DNA of 64,000 nt from Chrysomallon squamiferum (Eukaryota; Mollusca; Gastropoda; Neomphalida; Peltospiridae), in assembly GCA_012295275.1 (NCBI GenBank), contig CM022676.1, positions 12,845,660 to 12,909,659 on the forward strand, read 5' to 3'. The translations under genes were made by a program, and so were the position numbers. Below are positions 46,601-58,189 of this stretch, one piece after another; the stretch's first letter is position 1, and every line of letters starts with the position of its first letter. The notes beneath the pieces were generated by a model. It ran no database searches. It saw only the letters and a list, made by a program, of their open reading frames with translations, and had not been told where the DNA came from.

Positions 46601-49600
46601 ATGTTCATTGTTTAAAATAGTGAGTTTGATAGTTTTCCATGTCATTGCACATGTAATGAAAACATATGTTTAAAAAAGTTAATTTGAGAACAGATGACAC
46701 CAGCATAATAATCAGTCTTTCATACACTTAAATTTTTTGTTCATATTCTTTTAATAATGTTGATTTTCTGATGTTAAAGCTATGAAATTTTGCATGAAAA
46801 CTCAGGAAATATTGACAGTAACGTTTATAAGATAGTTTGTTTTATTGAAAACTATTACCAAGATGGCATGTTTAACTAAGCTTTTTAATGTATGACATCC
46901 AGTGATAGTTTGATTATTTGGTAACTCAATAAGCAGCAGCTAAAAATGTAATCTTAATAATCTTAAGAATCTTTATTGATTGCTGCCAACAGCTATTTAT
47001 ATCTGTTGATCAGTTATCTTATTATGTCTAAATTAGCAAGCTCTTTGAGTAAATTTCTTAATAAGCATAATGTAATTACACAATGCAGTAACAACAGTTA
47101 AAAATTGCATTAGGAACAGCAAATGATAGCTGGGTATTTAAACAACTCTTAACTGCTTTGAGTACAACAATGGAGATCCAGTGAAATTGTCTCATTGTTG
47201 TAACATTGTGTCAGAGAGGTTATTGAGTGTGTATGTTTTTCAATTACCGTCAGCAGAACTTGGTTAAATTTGCAAATACTGAAATGTTGTGTCCATTACA
47301 GTAGGTTCAGTTGACTCTTATCAGTTAAAGAAGGAAATGCCTTTTGGGGCATTTGTGGTGACCGTTACAGCCAAGTGTTCTTCTGAACAGGTACCTGTTA
47401 GACCAGTTTCGACTGTGTTTGTGTGTCCATCTATCTATAATTTTGATAATTCAAACTTGGTGGTGTCAAAAAATAGTTTAGCTTTCAGGAAATTCAAAAT
47501 TTTCAAAATTCAAATACTTACAGGAATTCCAACTGATGATACTATGTTGTAATAAACATACACTCTTGCATATTTAATTAACTTAGTAAGTACAAAACAG
47601 TAAAATACACAACTATAATGAATTTGACATACATATCCAGATACTAGAACATGTGTGTGTGTGTGTATTTGTGTGTTTTTGTGTGTGTGTTCATGTGTTT
47701 TCAGATTTCCTATCTTGGCAGAACGGAATTAACACAGTTTGTTAACTGGCCTTTAATTACAAGCAGGATTTTTGGCTCGATATGCTCATTTGTAAGCAAA
47801 AACACACCAATAAATGAAATTTAACACTTTACAATAATTCTTTGGTTATGTGTTATGTAAAGAGGACTTGCACAGATGATCAGTAGTAAGTTAATTTCAG
47901 TCTTCTTAATCAACGACCCATTATTTGTGGAAACAATAGCTTGATCATTCCAATACTTTGAGTTTTCAGAGGCAAATTTCAGTTAAATCACTAGTCAGGG
48001 ATTACAAAACACCTTTCGGAAAGAGAGATTTTCACGTTATTGGTATTTGAATTCTTGAAGGTCATTAACAAGGTATATAAGAGTTCGGTGTGATAAGACT
48101 TTCATTTCTAGACATATAAGTGTTTGAAACATCTGAGTATGAATTTTGAAATCTTGACTGTGTGTTGCCATTTATCTTAAGTTTATCAAGGTTGTTAAAT
48201 GTGTGGTAATTAAAGGATTATGGAACACTTAATAACTTGATTTCTGATTTATCAGAAATGAAAAACCACAGCTGTTCTGACAGTTTATCACATTCAACTA
48301 AAAGTTTCAAAATTATAAAAATGATCTATTTGTTGAGTGTTAACATATTCTTTTATATATATATCTAAACATATTACAACATTAACTACCAATGACCAAG
48401 ATAGGTTTTGCCCATAATACTCATATGCCTAACAAACATTCATTTAAAATCAGTGTGGCAAAACACAAAAAATATAAATTGTCTGACACTAATAATAGTT
48501 TGATTAACTAAACATTATTTTTTAAAGTAATCATTAACCTTTGGATAATTAATTTTTTTGTTTTGTTTTTAACGTTGTCAGTTTCTAAAATTTGCCTTTC
48601 AGACAACATCACACTGATTCCACCAGAACCTGGTGAAGTTACTGAAGGAGAGAGTCTGGATGTAACATGTGATGCTAACTGTAAACCACCTTGTTCATTT
48701 TCCTGGATGCTTGAACAAACAGAAATAAGCAGCTCATCACAGCTTCATCTCAGTAATGTAAAAACTGAACAGAACGGGGAAGTGTACACATGTATAGCAC
48801 AGAATTCTAAAAAAACATCTCAAAGTATAAACTTCACACTGACTGTTAAAGGTAAGATCTGCACAGTTTATGTGATAATCTTTCCTATATTGTTTTCATT
48901 TCAATATATTTCTTGTGCACAAAAAAAAACAGAGTTAAGCCACACACCTGTCAAATGTCAATTATGTATTCTGTAGTCACTTAGTAGTTAGTGGCAACTT
49001 TTTCTTTGCACATTTAAACAAAAAAATAGCATTTGACTTGGAAATGTACCATACTGCTGAAAAATCATTAAAAATTGTTCATTAAATTGAATTTGTATAC
49101 ATTTTTTTAATTTTTAATTTTTGCATTTAGTATGTACATATGAAAGGAATGAGGAGAAGTTGTGAGTTATCTACTCTCAGTAGGTGGCATAGTCTGTACA
49201 GGATTAGCGATGTATTGTTTACGACAAAAGCTATTGCTAACAATGAGAAGTTACTATTCAGTGTATAACAATTAGTCTATGCCATCATGTCACTAAAGTG
49301 GAGACATTTTACCATTGTAATAAATACTGGTGCTCATGACAGCATACATCTAATTTATAACTAAATATAACCAATGTAGATTACAGACTTGTATGAAAGT
49401 TGTATCAGAACAAATATTATGTTGAATATCATTAAACTTAAAAACAAACTTGCTCTCTTCCTATGTATAAAACATTTCATTCTTTAAAACAAATGTTTGT
49501 ACAAAGCCTAACATCCTTAAACAATTTGCCTCAAATGATATGAAAAATAACTAAAAGACAACAAACAAACAGCTGTATATTAAATTGTCACTCTCACATG

Positions 49601-51774
49601 ATACTTCTCCTTTCCACATTACTCTGATATAATTTGACCAAAGAAAATGTGTTGACTTGTGCTTTTTGTTTTAATTCCCTATGGATAAGATTCCTCAAAC
49701 CATCTTTTTTTCTTCTTCTTTTTTTTAATTAATTTCTTATTAAATTTAAAATATTCTAAAAAGATGTGTTTAGATGTAAAATTGGTTGGGAATTGTACTA
49801 TGTATGCATTTTGAGGGTGAGAGGGTAAACACAATAACATAAAATATATTATAGTTATGTTATATAAATATACTGTTTATAATAGTAAATAATGATACGG
49901 GTGCACAGATTGAAATTCTACATAACCCATTACTGGTAATCCTTTCATAAATCATATTTTTGATTTTTAAATATTGGTAATAATACATATATGATAAGGA
50001 CTATGAGAGATAGATTATTATTTAAACAGTTCATGGAAAATCCTGAATAAAATGTGCACTTCAGAAAGCAGACTTTTTATTTTTATTTTTTTCTCCACAT
50101 ATTTGTTTTTAGAGGGCTTTTCGAATCTCAATGTGTTTTTCTTCTGTTGGGGTACATGTTATTTCTCTGGATGATTATATTTGCTGTCAAGATGCCAGTA
50201 ACTAAGGTGCTTACTATCTCATCTATGGGATATAGACATTTATAAAATTATGACAGGGATTAGTAAATTCAAATTGTGACAGTAATGTGTTATCATGATG
50301 GTAAAATACATATCCACTGGATAAATCAACAAGAGTGCAAATTTAAGATTAGAAATTACCTTTAAAAGTTTATCATATATTTTCCTGTAAAAGGGTATTA
50401 CAAATGCCAAACAGAACTTTAGTTATTTGCATTCATCAGTAGATAAAAGGCAGTTTTTTCACTTATTATCATTATTAATATATCATTTACTTAATATTTG
50501 TCTTTGATTTATCTTTCCTCAATTTCATATATAGAGATAGATAATCTCAAGTTTATATAAATACAAGAATTAGTACATTAATAAAATTATCTGTAGTTAG
50601 TATACATGTAAGAAATATAACTTCTGAAATACATTTTATAGAAATCTTGGTTTTACGTTAAAACAAAGATGAGATTATATATATTTGTCACATTGATATC
50701 GTGAAAAAATAGGCTATAGATCTCTGGATTTAAAAAATAAAATGCTTAACAAATTTTATCTTAAAGATTTTGGCAGCACTTAGATAATTTAGTTTTAAAT
50801 AAAGAAATGTATTGCTGTTTGCTGAAAATATAAAGAAATATTAAAAATTAGTTTTTGGGGGGTTGCTTTTTAATGTACAGTTTTATAAATTAAATTGATT
50901 TTATGGTAAAAGAAATAATCGAAAAGGCCATAGTTATTTTTGTTAGAAGGAAAAACATTGTTTATGAATGCTAGAAATCTATATTAAGCTTAATAATGGT
51001 TATAAATGTTTGAGATAAAGGTATATAAAATGACATTTTGAAAATTTTATTTTGTGTATGTGATAAATTAATGGTTATCTATAAAATTGGATTATAAGTT
51101 ACAATGAAAACACAGAATTACAATTTAACTTACATAAGGAATAAGTTTCCATAAAAATAGAAATTATCAAAGCAGTGGAAGCAAGGCCATTAATTAGCCT
51201 AAACAGGAACTTTTCCTTTTTAGCTGAAGAAAGAAGTACAACAAGTGTTGCTACAACAACTCCAAACCTGGGATCAGGTTCTGGCTGTAACTTAGTTTGT
51301 ATTATCCTCATTACAGTGATCAGTGTCACAGGTCTTTGTATAATCATAACATGCTGTCTGATATCACAAAGAAATCAAAAGACAAAGAAAAATGATAAAA
51401 CTACAAATATTGAACTGAGCAGTAAAATGAACATTGAAAAGTCTCAAACTGAGGTTTCTGTTGATATCAAAGCAGAAGAAAATTGTAACATTCAAGAGAA
51501 CATTGACAAAAAACATGACACTGAAGATGTAGAAACTTCACAGTCTGTCAAAGATAGGATTGCTAATGAATCTTCGTACAATATGTCTGGTAACCATGGA
51601 AGTGATGAAGATAATGAAAGTTCTGAAGATTACTCATATAATCAGACAAATGTAAAACCGTCAAATCAACCAGTCAGTAAAGATGTCTGTAAAGAACTCA
51701 CAAAATCTGAAGTTTGTCAACAGTCAGTCACTGATTCACTGAATAAAACTGATGTGAGCAACAATACAGCATAG
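43654..51774 (+). CDS. Two-Ig transmembrane receptor (gene-level span)
   Basis: The exons are 43654-43659 (M-E), 44521-44578 (signal peptide), 45960-46289 (V-like Ig), 48603-48851 (C2-like Ig) and 51224-51774 (stalk, transmembrane helix, cytoplasmic tail, TAG stop). All junctions keep frame; borders after the signal exon are phase 1. The product is about 397 residues: a type I membrane protein with two Ig domains, an S/T-rich stalk, one transmembrane helix and a ~140-residue acidic, S/N-rich tail. The start at 43654 is chosen because ATGGAA is followed by a strong GTAAGT donor and joins in frame to the signal exon; ATG at 44524 is an alternative. Ig2 closely resembles Ig2 of the minus-strand receptor. 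The last exon may be exchanged for the GPI-type exons at 53863 and 54295. It probably acts at the cell surface; the ligand is unknown. Confidence 0.85.
44521..44578 (+). CDS. Signal-peptide exon of the two-Ig receptor
   Basis: 58 nt between TTTTACAG and GTATGAAC. It encodes I-M-I-I-E-V-A-V-L-F-F-L-I-A-N-N-S-V-K plus one base. The hydrophobic core V-A-V-L-F-F-L-I-A followed by small polar residues is a typical secretory signal. The phase 1 end fits the next exon. Confidence 0.82.
45150..45700. repeat. GGACAATT-word cluster and dispersed repeat R3, copy 2
   Basis: The start (45150-45225) is a loose tandem of CACTGGACAATT-like words. The rest is the second copy of R3. It lies in intron 2 of the plus-strand receptor. 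Confidence 0.7.
45960..46289 (+). CDS. V-like Ig1 exon of the two-Ig receptor
   Basis: 330 nt, 109 whole codons, phase 1-1, donor GTATGT. Core cysteines are in STVICRV and in D-V-G-T-W-T-C, again W-x-C rather than Y-x-C. An extra pair (LTC...TVC, 7 residues apart) lies between. Further cysteines are at the N-terminus and in the G-strand region. The pattern parallels Ig1 of the minus-strand gene. Confidence 0.85.
47290..48225 (+). repeat. Older, diverged partial copy of the duplicated segment
   Basis: Blocks starting GTAGGTTCAGTTGA (about 47300) and CTTTGAGTTTTC (about 47960), through GAAGGTCATTAA and TAATTAAAGGATTA (about 48220), correspond in order to 53000-53820. The match stops exactly where the later copies enter their TTTA run and GPI exon, so no GPI exon is seen here. 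It lies in the intron between the two Ig exons. Confidence 0.75.
48603..48851 (+). CDS. C2-like Ig2 exon of the two-Ig receptor
   Basis: 249 nt, 82 whole codons, phase 1-1, donor GTAAGA. It encodes L-D-V-T-C-D-A-N-C-K-P-P-C-S-F-S-W, S-S-Q-L-H-L-S-N-V and G-E-V-Y-T-C, ending T-L-T-V-K. It aligns along its full length with Ig2 of the minus-strand receptor, so the two genes share ancestry. Confidence 0.9.
51224..51774 (+). CDS. Stalk, transmembrane and cytoplasmic-tail exon
   Basis: 551 nt from acceptor CTTTTTAG to TAG. A T/S-rich stalk (R-S-T-T-S-V-A-T-T-T) leads to about 25 hydrophobic residues containing several cysteines (L-V-C-I-I-L-I-T-V and C-I-I-I-T-C-C-L-I). A K/R-rich stop-transfer and a long acidic S/N/D/E-rich tail follow. 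Tail tyrosines are in S-S-Y-N-M-S and E-D-Y-S-Y-N-Q; no strict ITIM or ITAM is present. Confidence 0.88.
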
Positions 51775-52146
51775 AGCCAACATCCTACCAGACAGAATTA
51801 CAATAATGCTGATCATCAGAAAACAAAACATATTATTACTATTGATGTCAAAATCAAATTATAAACAAATTAAGCAGTTTCAAATTTAATTTGTTTTTTA
51901 TTCCAAACTTTTTATTTGCTTCAGCTCAGTACACTTAGCTACATTCTTCATTATTTCAGATAATTTCTAGATGCCAGTGATTGTTTGTCGATTCTGCTTA
52001 ACTAATCAAGGAATAGCTTTATTTCTATCTTCTAATTCTGATATAAAAAAAAAGCTTTAAAAAGAAGTTTATACTATGTTGACTGTTTTAGTTCCACATT
52101 GAGTAATATGCTTATTAACATAGATAAAGGTACAGCTTAATGCCTG

Positions 52147-52152
<6 letters not shown>

Positions 52153-52198
<46 letters not shown>

Positions 52199-52203
52199 AC
52201 ACT
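52153..52203. repeat. CA microsatellite
   Basis: CA run downstream of the stop codon of the two-Ig receptor. Confidence 0.96.
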
Positions 52204-52346
52204 GACACAGAGTGAGATAAATGCAAGTTTATATTAGAATCGACAATAGCAACAACACCATCAAGCAGTAAGTAACACAATCACATTGTTAGCCCTAACC
52301 TTGTGCTAATCATTCATGTAACCTCAGTTCCGCTTCCACTGTTCTT

Positions 52347-52352
52347 AATAAA
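52347..52352 (+). terminator. Possible poly(A) signal AATAAA
   Basis: First AATAAA downstream of the TAG at 51774, about 570 bp away. Unproven; the region is AT-rich and such words occur by chance. Confidence 0.3.
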
Positions 52353-53825
52353 ACCATCTGAAATCTTTATATGCAAAACCACTAATTAAAAACTGGTTAA
52401 GAATGCTTGAAAATGATTCTTTTCACAATATAATATGATCTCATCTCATCAACACATTTCATTATTAAATTAACGTAAATTATGCAAGTTTGTGGAATCT
52501 GAGTAAACACAGACTTAAGACAGCCATAACGAAGGTGTTTGACTCAGGGAAAATGATGGATACCACTGACATGGATGATACCAACATAGTGGTCATTGTT
52601 GACATCCTAGTCTCAGTAAAAGTCCCAGCCAATGTTATATGCATTCATTTTATGCATTCACGGTTAGTGGTAGACAGTTACAGTTCAGCCAGTCAGTGCA
52701 GAATCAGTGTTTTTTAACCTCTATTAATTTGGCTTACAAGCAGACAAAAACTTTATGAATTGCATGGAGAAAAAGATAAAGATTTGCTCATAAACGGAGA
52801 GTTGTTGTTTCTTTGATCATGAGTTTTTCTGTGAATTCATAACCTGTATGTAAAACAGGATGTTTTAAACACTACACGTAGCACTTTTGCTTTAACTCAA
52901 CAGTGAAAACCCTGTTAAATATTTTGCAAGCATTAGGCTCTGGCTGCTTTTAGCCCCATTGGAAAGCTATTAAAATATGTAAAAACGGTGAACATTATAG
53001 TAGGTTCAGTTGATTATTTCCAGTGAAAAACATTGGCTGCTGGCGGTTATAAACCAGTGACTGCACAGAACAGCTCATTTAAAGAAGGAAATGCTTTTGT
53101 GTGAATTTGTGGTGGGATTTTGAACAGCTGACTGTTAGACGAGTTTCAACTGTTTGTTTGTATGTACAGACACAGATACACCTTGATAATTAAAAACTGA
53201 AAAGTATCAATAAAATAGGTTAACTTTCAGGGAATTCAAACATTTACAGCAGTTTCTTCTAATGAACATACATGTACAGGTCTGTATATATAAGCATATA
53301 TCTGTATATCTAGCTATCTATCTATATATGAATGTATGTATGTATTCATATTTACAAGCATAATTCGTACAATTCTCTTAAATCACATTTAAATTGCTAA
53401 TAACATGTTTCCCACAATACACTTCTTTGTAAATACAAAGAAACACTAATGAGTAAGAGTTAATGGTTCACTATGGCAGTTCTTTGAGGACTGTATGCAA
53501 TTATATATTATGTAAAGAAGCCCTTCGCCTTACATAGACAGATGACCTATAGCAAGTTAATTTTATTCCGTTTAATGAACAACTTACTATTCTCTGCTTT
53601 GAGTTTTCGGAGGCTAATTTCAATTAAATCAATAGTCTAGGACCGCAAACAAACTTTGAGAAACAGGTTTTTACTGTTGTCAGCATTTGAATTTTTGAAG
53701 GTCATTAAGAACGAATATAAGTGCTTGACTGCGACAAGACTTTCACTTCTGGAGATAGACGTGCTTGAAAGATATGAGTATATGTGTGCTGCTAGATATT
53801 TGGTAGTAATTAAAGGATTATTTAG

Positions 53826-53856
<31 letters not shown>

Positions 53857-53862
53857 TTTTAG

Positions 53863-53917
53863 ATCCAATAAGCGGAAGCGATTCCACATTTTCTTCAATG
53901 ATTTATGCAATAATCAC
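53863..53917 (+). CDS. GPI-signal-type exon a, copy 1
   Basis: 55 nt from a TTTTAG acceptor to GTAAGT. It encodes D-P-I-S-G-S-D-S-T-F-S-S-M-I-Y-A-I-I-T with split codons at both ends. The start phase equals that of the transmembrane exon at 51224, so the second Ig exon could splice to either. The small-residue patch S-G-S-D-S is a plausible GPI attachment region. Confidence 0.72.
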
Positions 53918-54294
53918 GTAAGTAGTCTTGTAACTATTTTTTTTATATTAGTTATTTTATTGCAATATTAATTTTATCAGCTTTCCTCTCAGTATATCTG
54001 CATGTATCATCTGTACCTATGTCTAGTATCGCTCAGTCTGTATGTTTCTGTGATTCTGTATATCTACTTTTCTGTCGGACCGTCTTCAAGTACTTGTGTA
54101 TGTATGTATATATATGTATTATCTATATGTACATGTAAAAATGTGCCTGTATCAGTGTATGTAATGATGTATATCTACATATACTGTCTTTTTTTATGTC
54201 TGTATGCCTTTCTTGTCTGTGTGTGTGCTTATCTATTTCCGCGTGTCTAATAATTCTTTGTTTATCATTTTATCTTTATTTTATCTTTCTTCAG

Positions 54295-54331
54295 GTTTAT
54301 CAACACTTTAGTCATCACTGGTTTGCTGTAG
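54295..54331 (+). CDS. GPI-signal-type exon b with stop, copy 1
   Basis: 37 nt after CTTCTTCAG, giving F-I-N-T-L-V-I-T-G-L-L then TAG. Joined to exon a it makes a hydrophobic C-terminus with no charged residues after it, as in GPI-anchor signals. Whether copy 1 is used with the upstream Ig exons is inferred. Confidence 0.72.
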
Positions 54332-54437
54332 ATCTACAGACTCCTCAGAGATAGATAAACACGGAGATATGAGATGTATAAAATATTGACAACAATCTAA
54401 ATTATATTCTTGTTTCGTTCTTTAGGTTTTATCCTCA

Positions 54438-54438
54438 A

Positions 54439-54476
<38 letters not shown>

Positions 54477-54486
54477 CTATTGTTAC

Positions 54487-54532
<46 letters not shown>

Positions 54533-54533
54533 A
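54438..54533. repeat. TTA microsatellite in duplication copy 1
   Basis: Longer here than in copy 2 (61473-61503), the main length difference between the copies after the stop codon. Confidence 0.95.
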
Positions 54534-55135
54534 CTTACTTTGTATATTTATATATGTATTAAAATGATTCTTTTGTTTTTAAGTTTTTCTAAATGAAATA
54601 TAATACATATGTATATTTCTAGAATTTAATTTGTAACTAAATATAATATTTTATTTAGTGTGAAAGACTGATCTTATAACATTTTGACAGTTACTTTTAG
54701 AATAATTGGAAAGAATTTAAACCTGTTTTTCTTTTTATCATTTGTAATTAAATAGTGTATTAGTATACCTGTGCCAAATACTTGTTAGAATTACCAATCA
54801 GAGGTAAGTCATCAGTTAGAATGCTGGTATATTTTCAGTACATTTCAAAGCATTTCAGAAAGAAGACATTTTTTATAAGAAAAGTGTTGACGTTGGTTGT
54901 TAGTATTCTTACAGTTATTAAAGTGTTTTAATATTTATAAAATTATTGAAATTCATTGTTAAATGTTAAGTGCTTTAATGTACTTTTTTTTGTTCCATAT
55001 TTAAACAGTTTCAAATTTCAGCTATGGTGTTGTTTCTACTTTATTTATTTTAATTGAAGCTTTTCTCTGTTTCAATTTAGTCAGTTCAAAGTTAAATTTT
55101 CTTTTGAATATGTCATTAAAAGACTGAATTTTGAC

Positions 55136-55335
55136 NNNNNNNNNNNNNNNNNNNNNNNNNNNNNNNNNNNNNNNNNNNNNNNNNNNNNNNNNNNNNNNNN
55201 NNNNNNNNNNNNNNNNNNNNNNNNNNNNNNNNNNNNNNNNNNNNNNNNNNNNNNNNNNNNNNNNNNNNNNNNNNNNNNNNNNNNNNNNNNNNNNNNNNNN
55301 NNNNNNNNNNNNNNNNNNNNNNNNNNNNNNNNNNN
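55136..55335. other. Assembly gap (200 N)
   Basis: Exactly 200 N, a placeholder size; the true length is unknown. It falls at the edge of the segmental duplication and upstream of a receptor gene that lacks a visible signal exon. Confidence 0.99.
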
Positions 55336-56859
55336 ACAAATGCCCAGTTTAGATGACTTTCATTGTAGTTGAAAATTCTTTACTAAGCATCCTGCTTTAA
55401 ATTATATATGTACATTTTATCAGAAATATTTCTTAAAGCATACATTGACTTCAGGATGCCACAACAGTTCAGTTGTTCAACCCAGTTTTTTAGTATCTAA
55501 AATAACAATTCTCATGAGTAACAGGATGATTTTAGTAACGGGTGTTACTGATTGATGTATTAAAATGAAGTTGCTTTATAGTAATTAAACAAATAAGCTG
55601 TGAACAATGCTGACGGCAATGCATGTATAGATAGATAGATACAGATATATACACATACACAAATTAATGCTGTTCTGTAGAAATTGTTGACTGCACATTT
55701 GATCCATAGAATACTTTTTTTTGCCTTTGTTAATCTGACAAACCTAAATAAATGCTTTATGTAAGTTGGTCACACGGTTGACTTCATTGTAATGAAAAAC
55801 AAAAACTGATAGAAAACGAAAGCCAAAAGAAATTTGACTACTTTAAAAGTGAAATTTCAGACCAAGAGAAGATGCATAAAAGTAAGGTAAGCCAAAACTA
55901 CATGTGCACTGAGGTATGAAAATGGTTCAGACATCTGAAGAATGAAAACAGAATAAATGTCATATATCACCATCCTTAGTACACACTAAGTTACCTCACA
56001 CCATCCAGTTATTAGACTGATACCTGGCGAACAAGGCAAGCATCATAATACATAGATGGTGTGAATTAACTTAGGGCTCGTGAATTAAGGATGATATTTT
56101 TGTCTGATTATTTACTATTTTTCAACAGTGACAAAGTGCTTTTGTAGCATGACCACATTTTAAATTGTGCAGAACTTCCTTGGAGCTAACATCCATATGT
56201 TGCCTATGTCAAACATGCTCCCAAGACAGTCCCCATTCTTTTGTATCTAAGTTCTTAAATCAGAGTGAATTAAAACTATAGTAAAAATATTTTTAGTCTT
56301 CATTTTATTTATTAAACTTAGAACTGGTTACATGATTGCATAATTAATTTTAATTTTTTCACTCTGGTAAGAAAAAGAAAAAGAAAACAAATGCATCTGG
56401 AAAATTTGTCAGTGGCAACATTTCTCAATAATAGGTCACTGCTAAATAAAAAAACAGGACTGAAGATTAATTCAGCCCTTGAAAGATTTGGAAATCTTCT
56501 TTCAGGTTTCTTAGACTTCATAATTAATGCCTTTGGTAAAGATTTTATTGGTAAATCGTTTTATGTCACTGATGTTCTATCAGTGATAAGCCATAACAGA
56601 ATTCACTGTTATGCATTTATCATCCCTCTTCCAAATGCAGCTGTCTACTTATCAAGATCTTAGGAATGTCCAGTTATAAAATCTGATCCAAAGACAGTTG
56701 GTAGTTCATCTGAAAAAAAAAAAAATAAATAAATAAAAAAAACTGAAAGAAAACAACTGTACTCTTCCTTGACAATTTAATAAATAAATAAATATATGTA
56801 ATATAATATTCATATATGTGAATGCTTGTAGTACACATGTATTTACTCATTTATTTCAG

Positions 56860-57168
56860 GAGAGTATATCTTGACACAGTCTAAAGAAAAGGTTTATAGT
56901 GGATCTTCAGTAACCCTTATATGTAATACAACCACTACAGTGAGTGCAATAAACTGGGTACGGGAACGTATAAGCTACGCAGCGACACAAGATTCAGGGA
57001 CAAGTTGCAGTGGAAAAGTTCCATCGCAGTATATTGTTTCATGTAATGGAGGAATTATATTTGACTTGACAATAAATAATATCAACTTCAGTGAACATGG
57101 AGTAGCATGGACATGTCAGGGTGAATATGGAGGAATTAGCAGTAACATGCTAACTATAGAAATTTATG
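56860..57168 (+). CDS. V-like Ig1 exon of the GPI-type receptor
   Basis: 309 nt, 102 whole codons, phase 1-1. Core cysteines are in VTLICNT and G-V-A-W-T-C, with a tryptophan in AINWVRE and an extra cysteine pair 12 residues apart (TSCSGK...IVSCNGG). The W-x-C and extra pair match the first domains of the other genes here. Confidence 0.87.
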
Positions 57169-58151
57169 GTATGAATACTTTATTTCATAAATATATCAAA
57201 ATAGATTTTTTTTATTTTTCTTCTTATTAATTATTATTTTCTTTTTATTTATTCTTTTTAAATCTATGTGCATTTGTCTTACAAAAATGTTTGTTAACAT
57301 AAAATATACTAATACTTTTATGAAATATAAAATGATATGAAATATAAAGAATAAAGAAGTAAGGTTTGGTCACAACACAAGCAGATTTTCCATCCTACTT
57401 GTTTAATAATGTAATCTAAGTTTAGATGCATTCAAGGTTCAACTTTTAAATGTTTAGTGGGTATTGTCCATATTAATAAAACTGAAAAAAAAGTCATGAT
57501 AATTTTCTACTCAATAGCAGTAGTTACATAATTTAATTTCATTTGGACAGGTTTTGTGAAAAGTACAAAAGTCCAAAACTGTTTTTTTCCTTAGATGCAT
57601 TTCTTTTACATATACTAAATCTAGGTATTTTATTAATGTAGTAATTTTTATAGACTAATCTTGAGATATTTTAGTCTGTATATGTAAAATAGAGAAAAGT
57701 TGAAATAATGACAAATATTAATAATTATAATCAGTAAATAAACAACTTTTAACTGCATTTGGCAGCCTCATTTAATAACTTGATTCTTCTGTGACCGATT
57801 CTGTCTTTAATTAGCATGACCAATTCCACCTTAAATTATTTCAACTCAGGTTTCCACAAAATTGCATATAATTTAGTAGTGTTTATTGTATTTTATATTA
57901 TTGCAAAATATTTTCCATGTTAAAATAAATAATGCAAACTACACTCTTTTTAGTTTTATTTATCTAGTGGATAATGTATATGTATTTTTTACTGTCACAG
58001 TTTAAAACTGACCAGAGTGTTCTAAATACCTATACGTGATAGCAAGCACTTTAAGCATTGGCACTGTGACAGTGACCTTGAAGTAAAAAATTAGCCAAAC
58101 ATCTTTTCTAAACAAAGTAAAATAATTAGACATTAATTATTTAATCTCATC

Positions 58152-58189
<38 letters not shown>

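Larger units (their letters stand above)
52395..55135 (+). repeat. Segmental duplication, copy 1 (with GPI-type exons)
   Basis: Nearly identical to 59491-62110 in direct orientation over its whole length, with scattered substitutions, a few short indels and different microsatellite lengths. The right edge is lost in the run of N at 55136. It carries the exons at 53863-53917 and 54295-54331. Confidence 0.93.

Noticed and set aside
52490-52717. Open frame M-W-N-L-S-K-H-R, also present at 59586
   Set aside because: Conserved only because it lies in the recent segmental duplication; no splice or domain evidence, and the frame ends differ.
55022-55352. Frames running through N
   Set aside because: Artefact of the 200-N gap.
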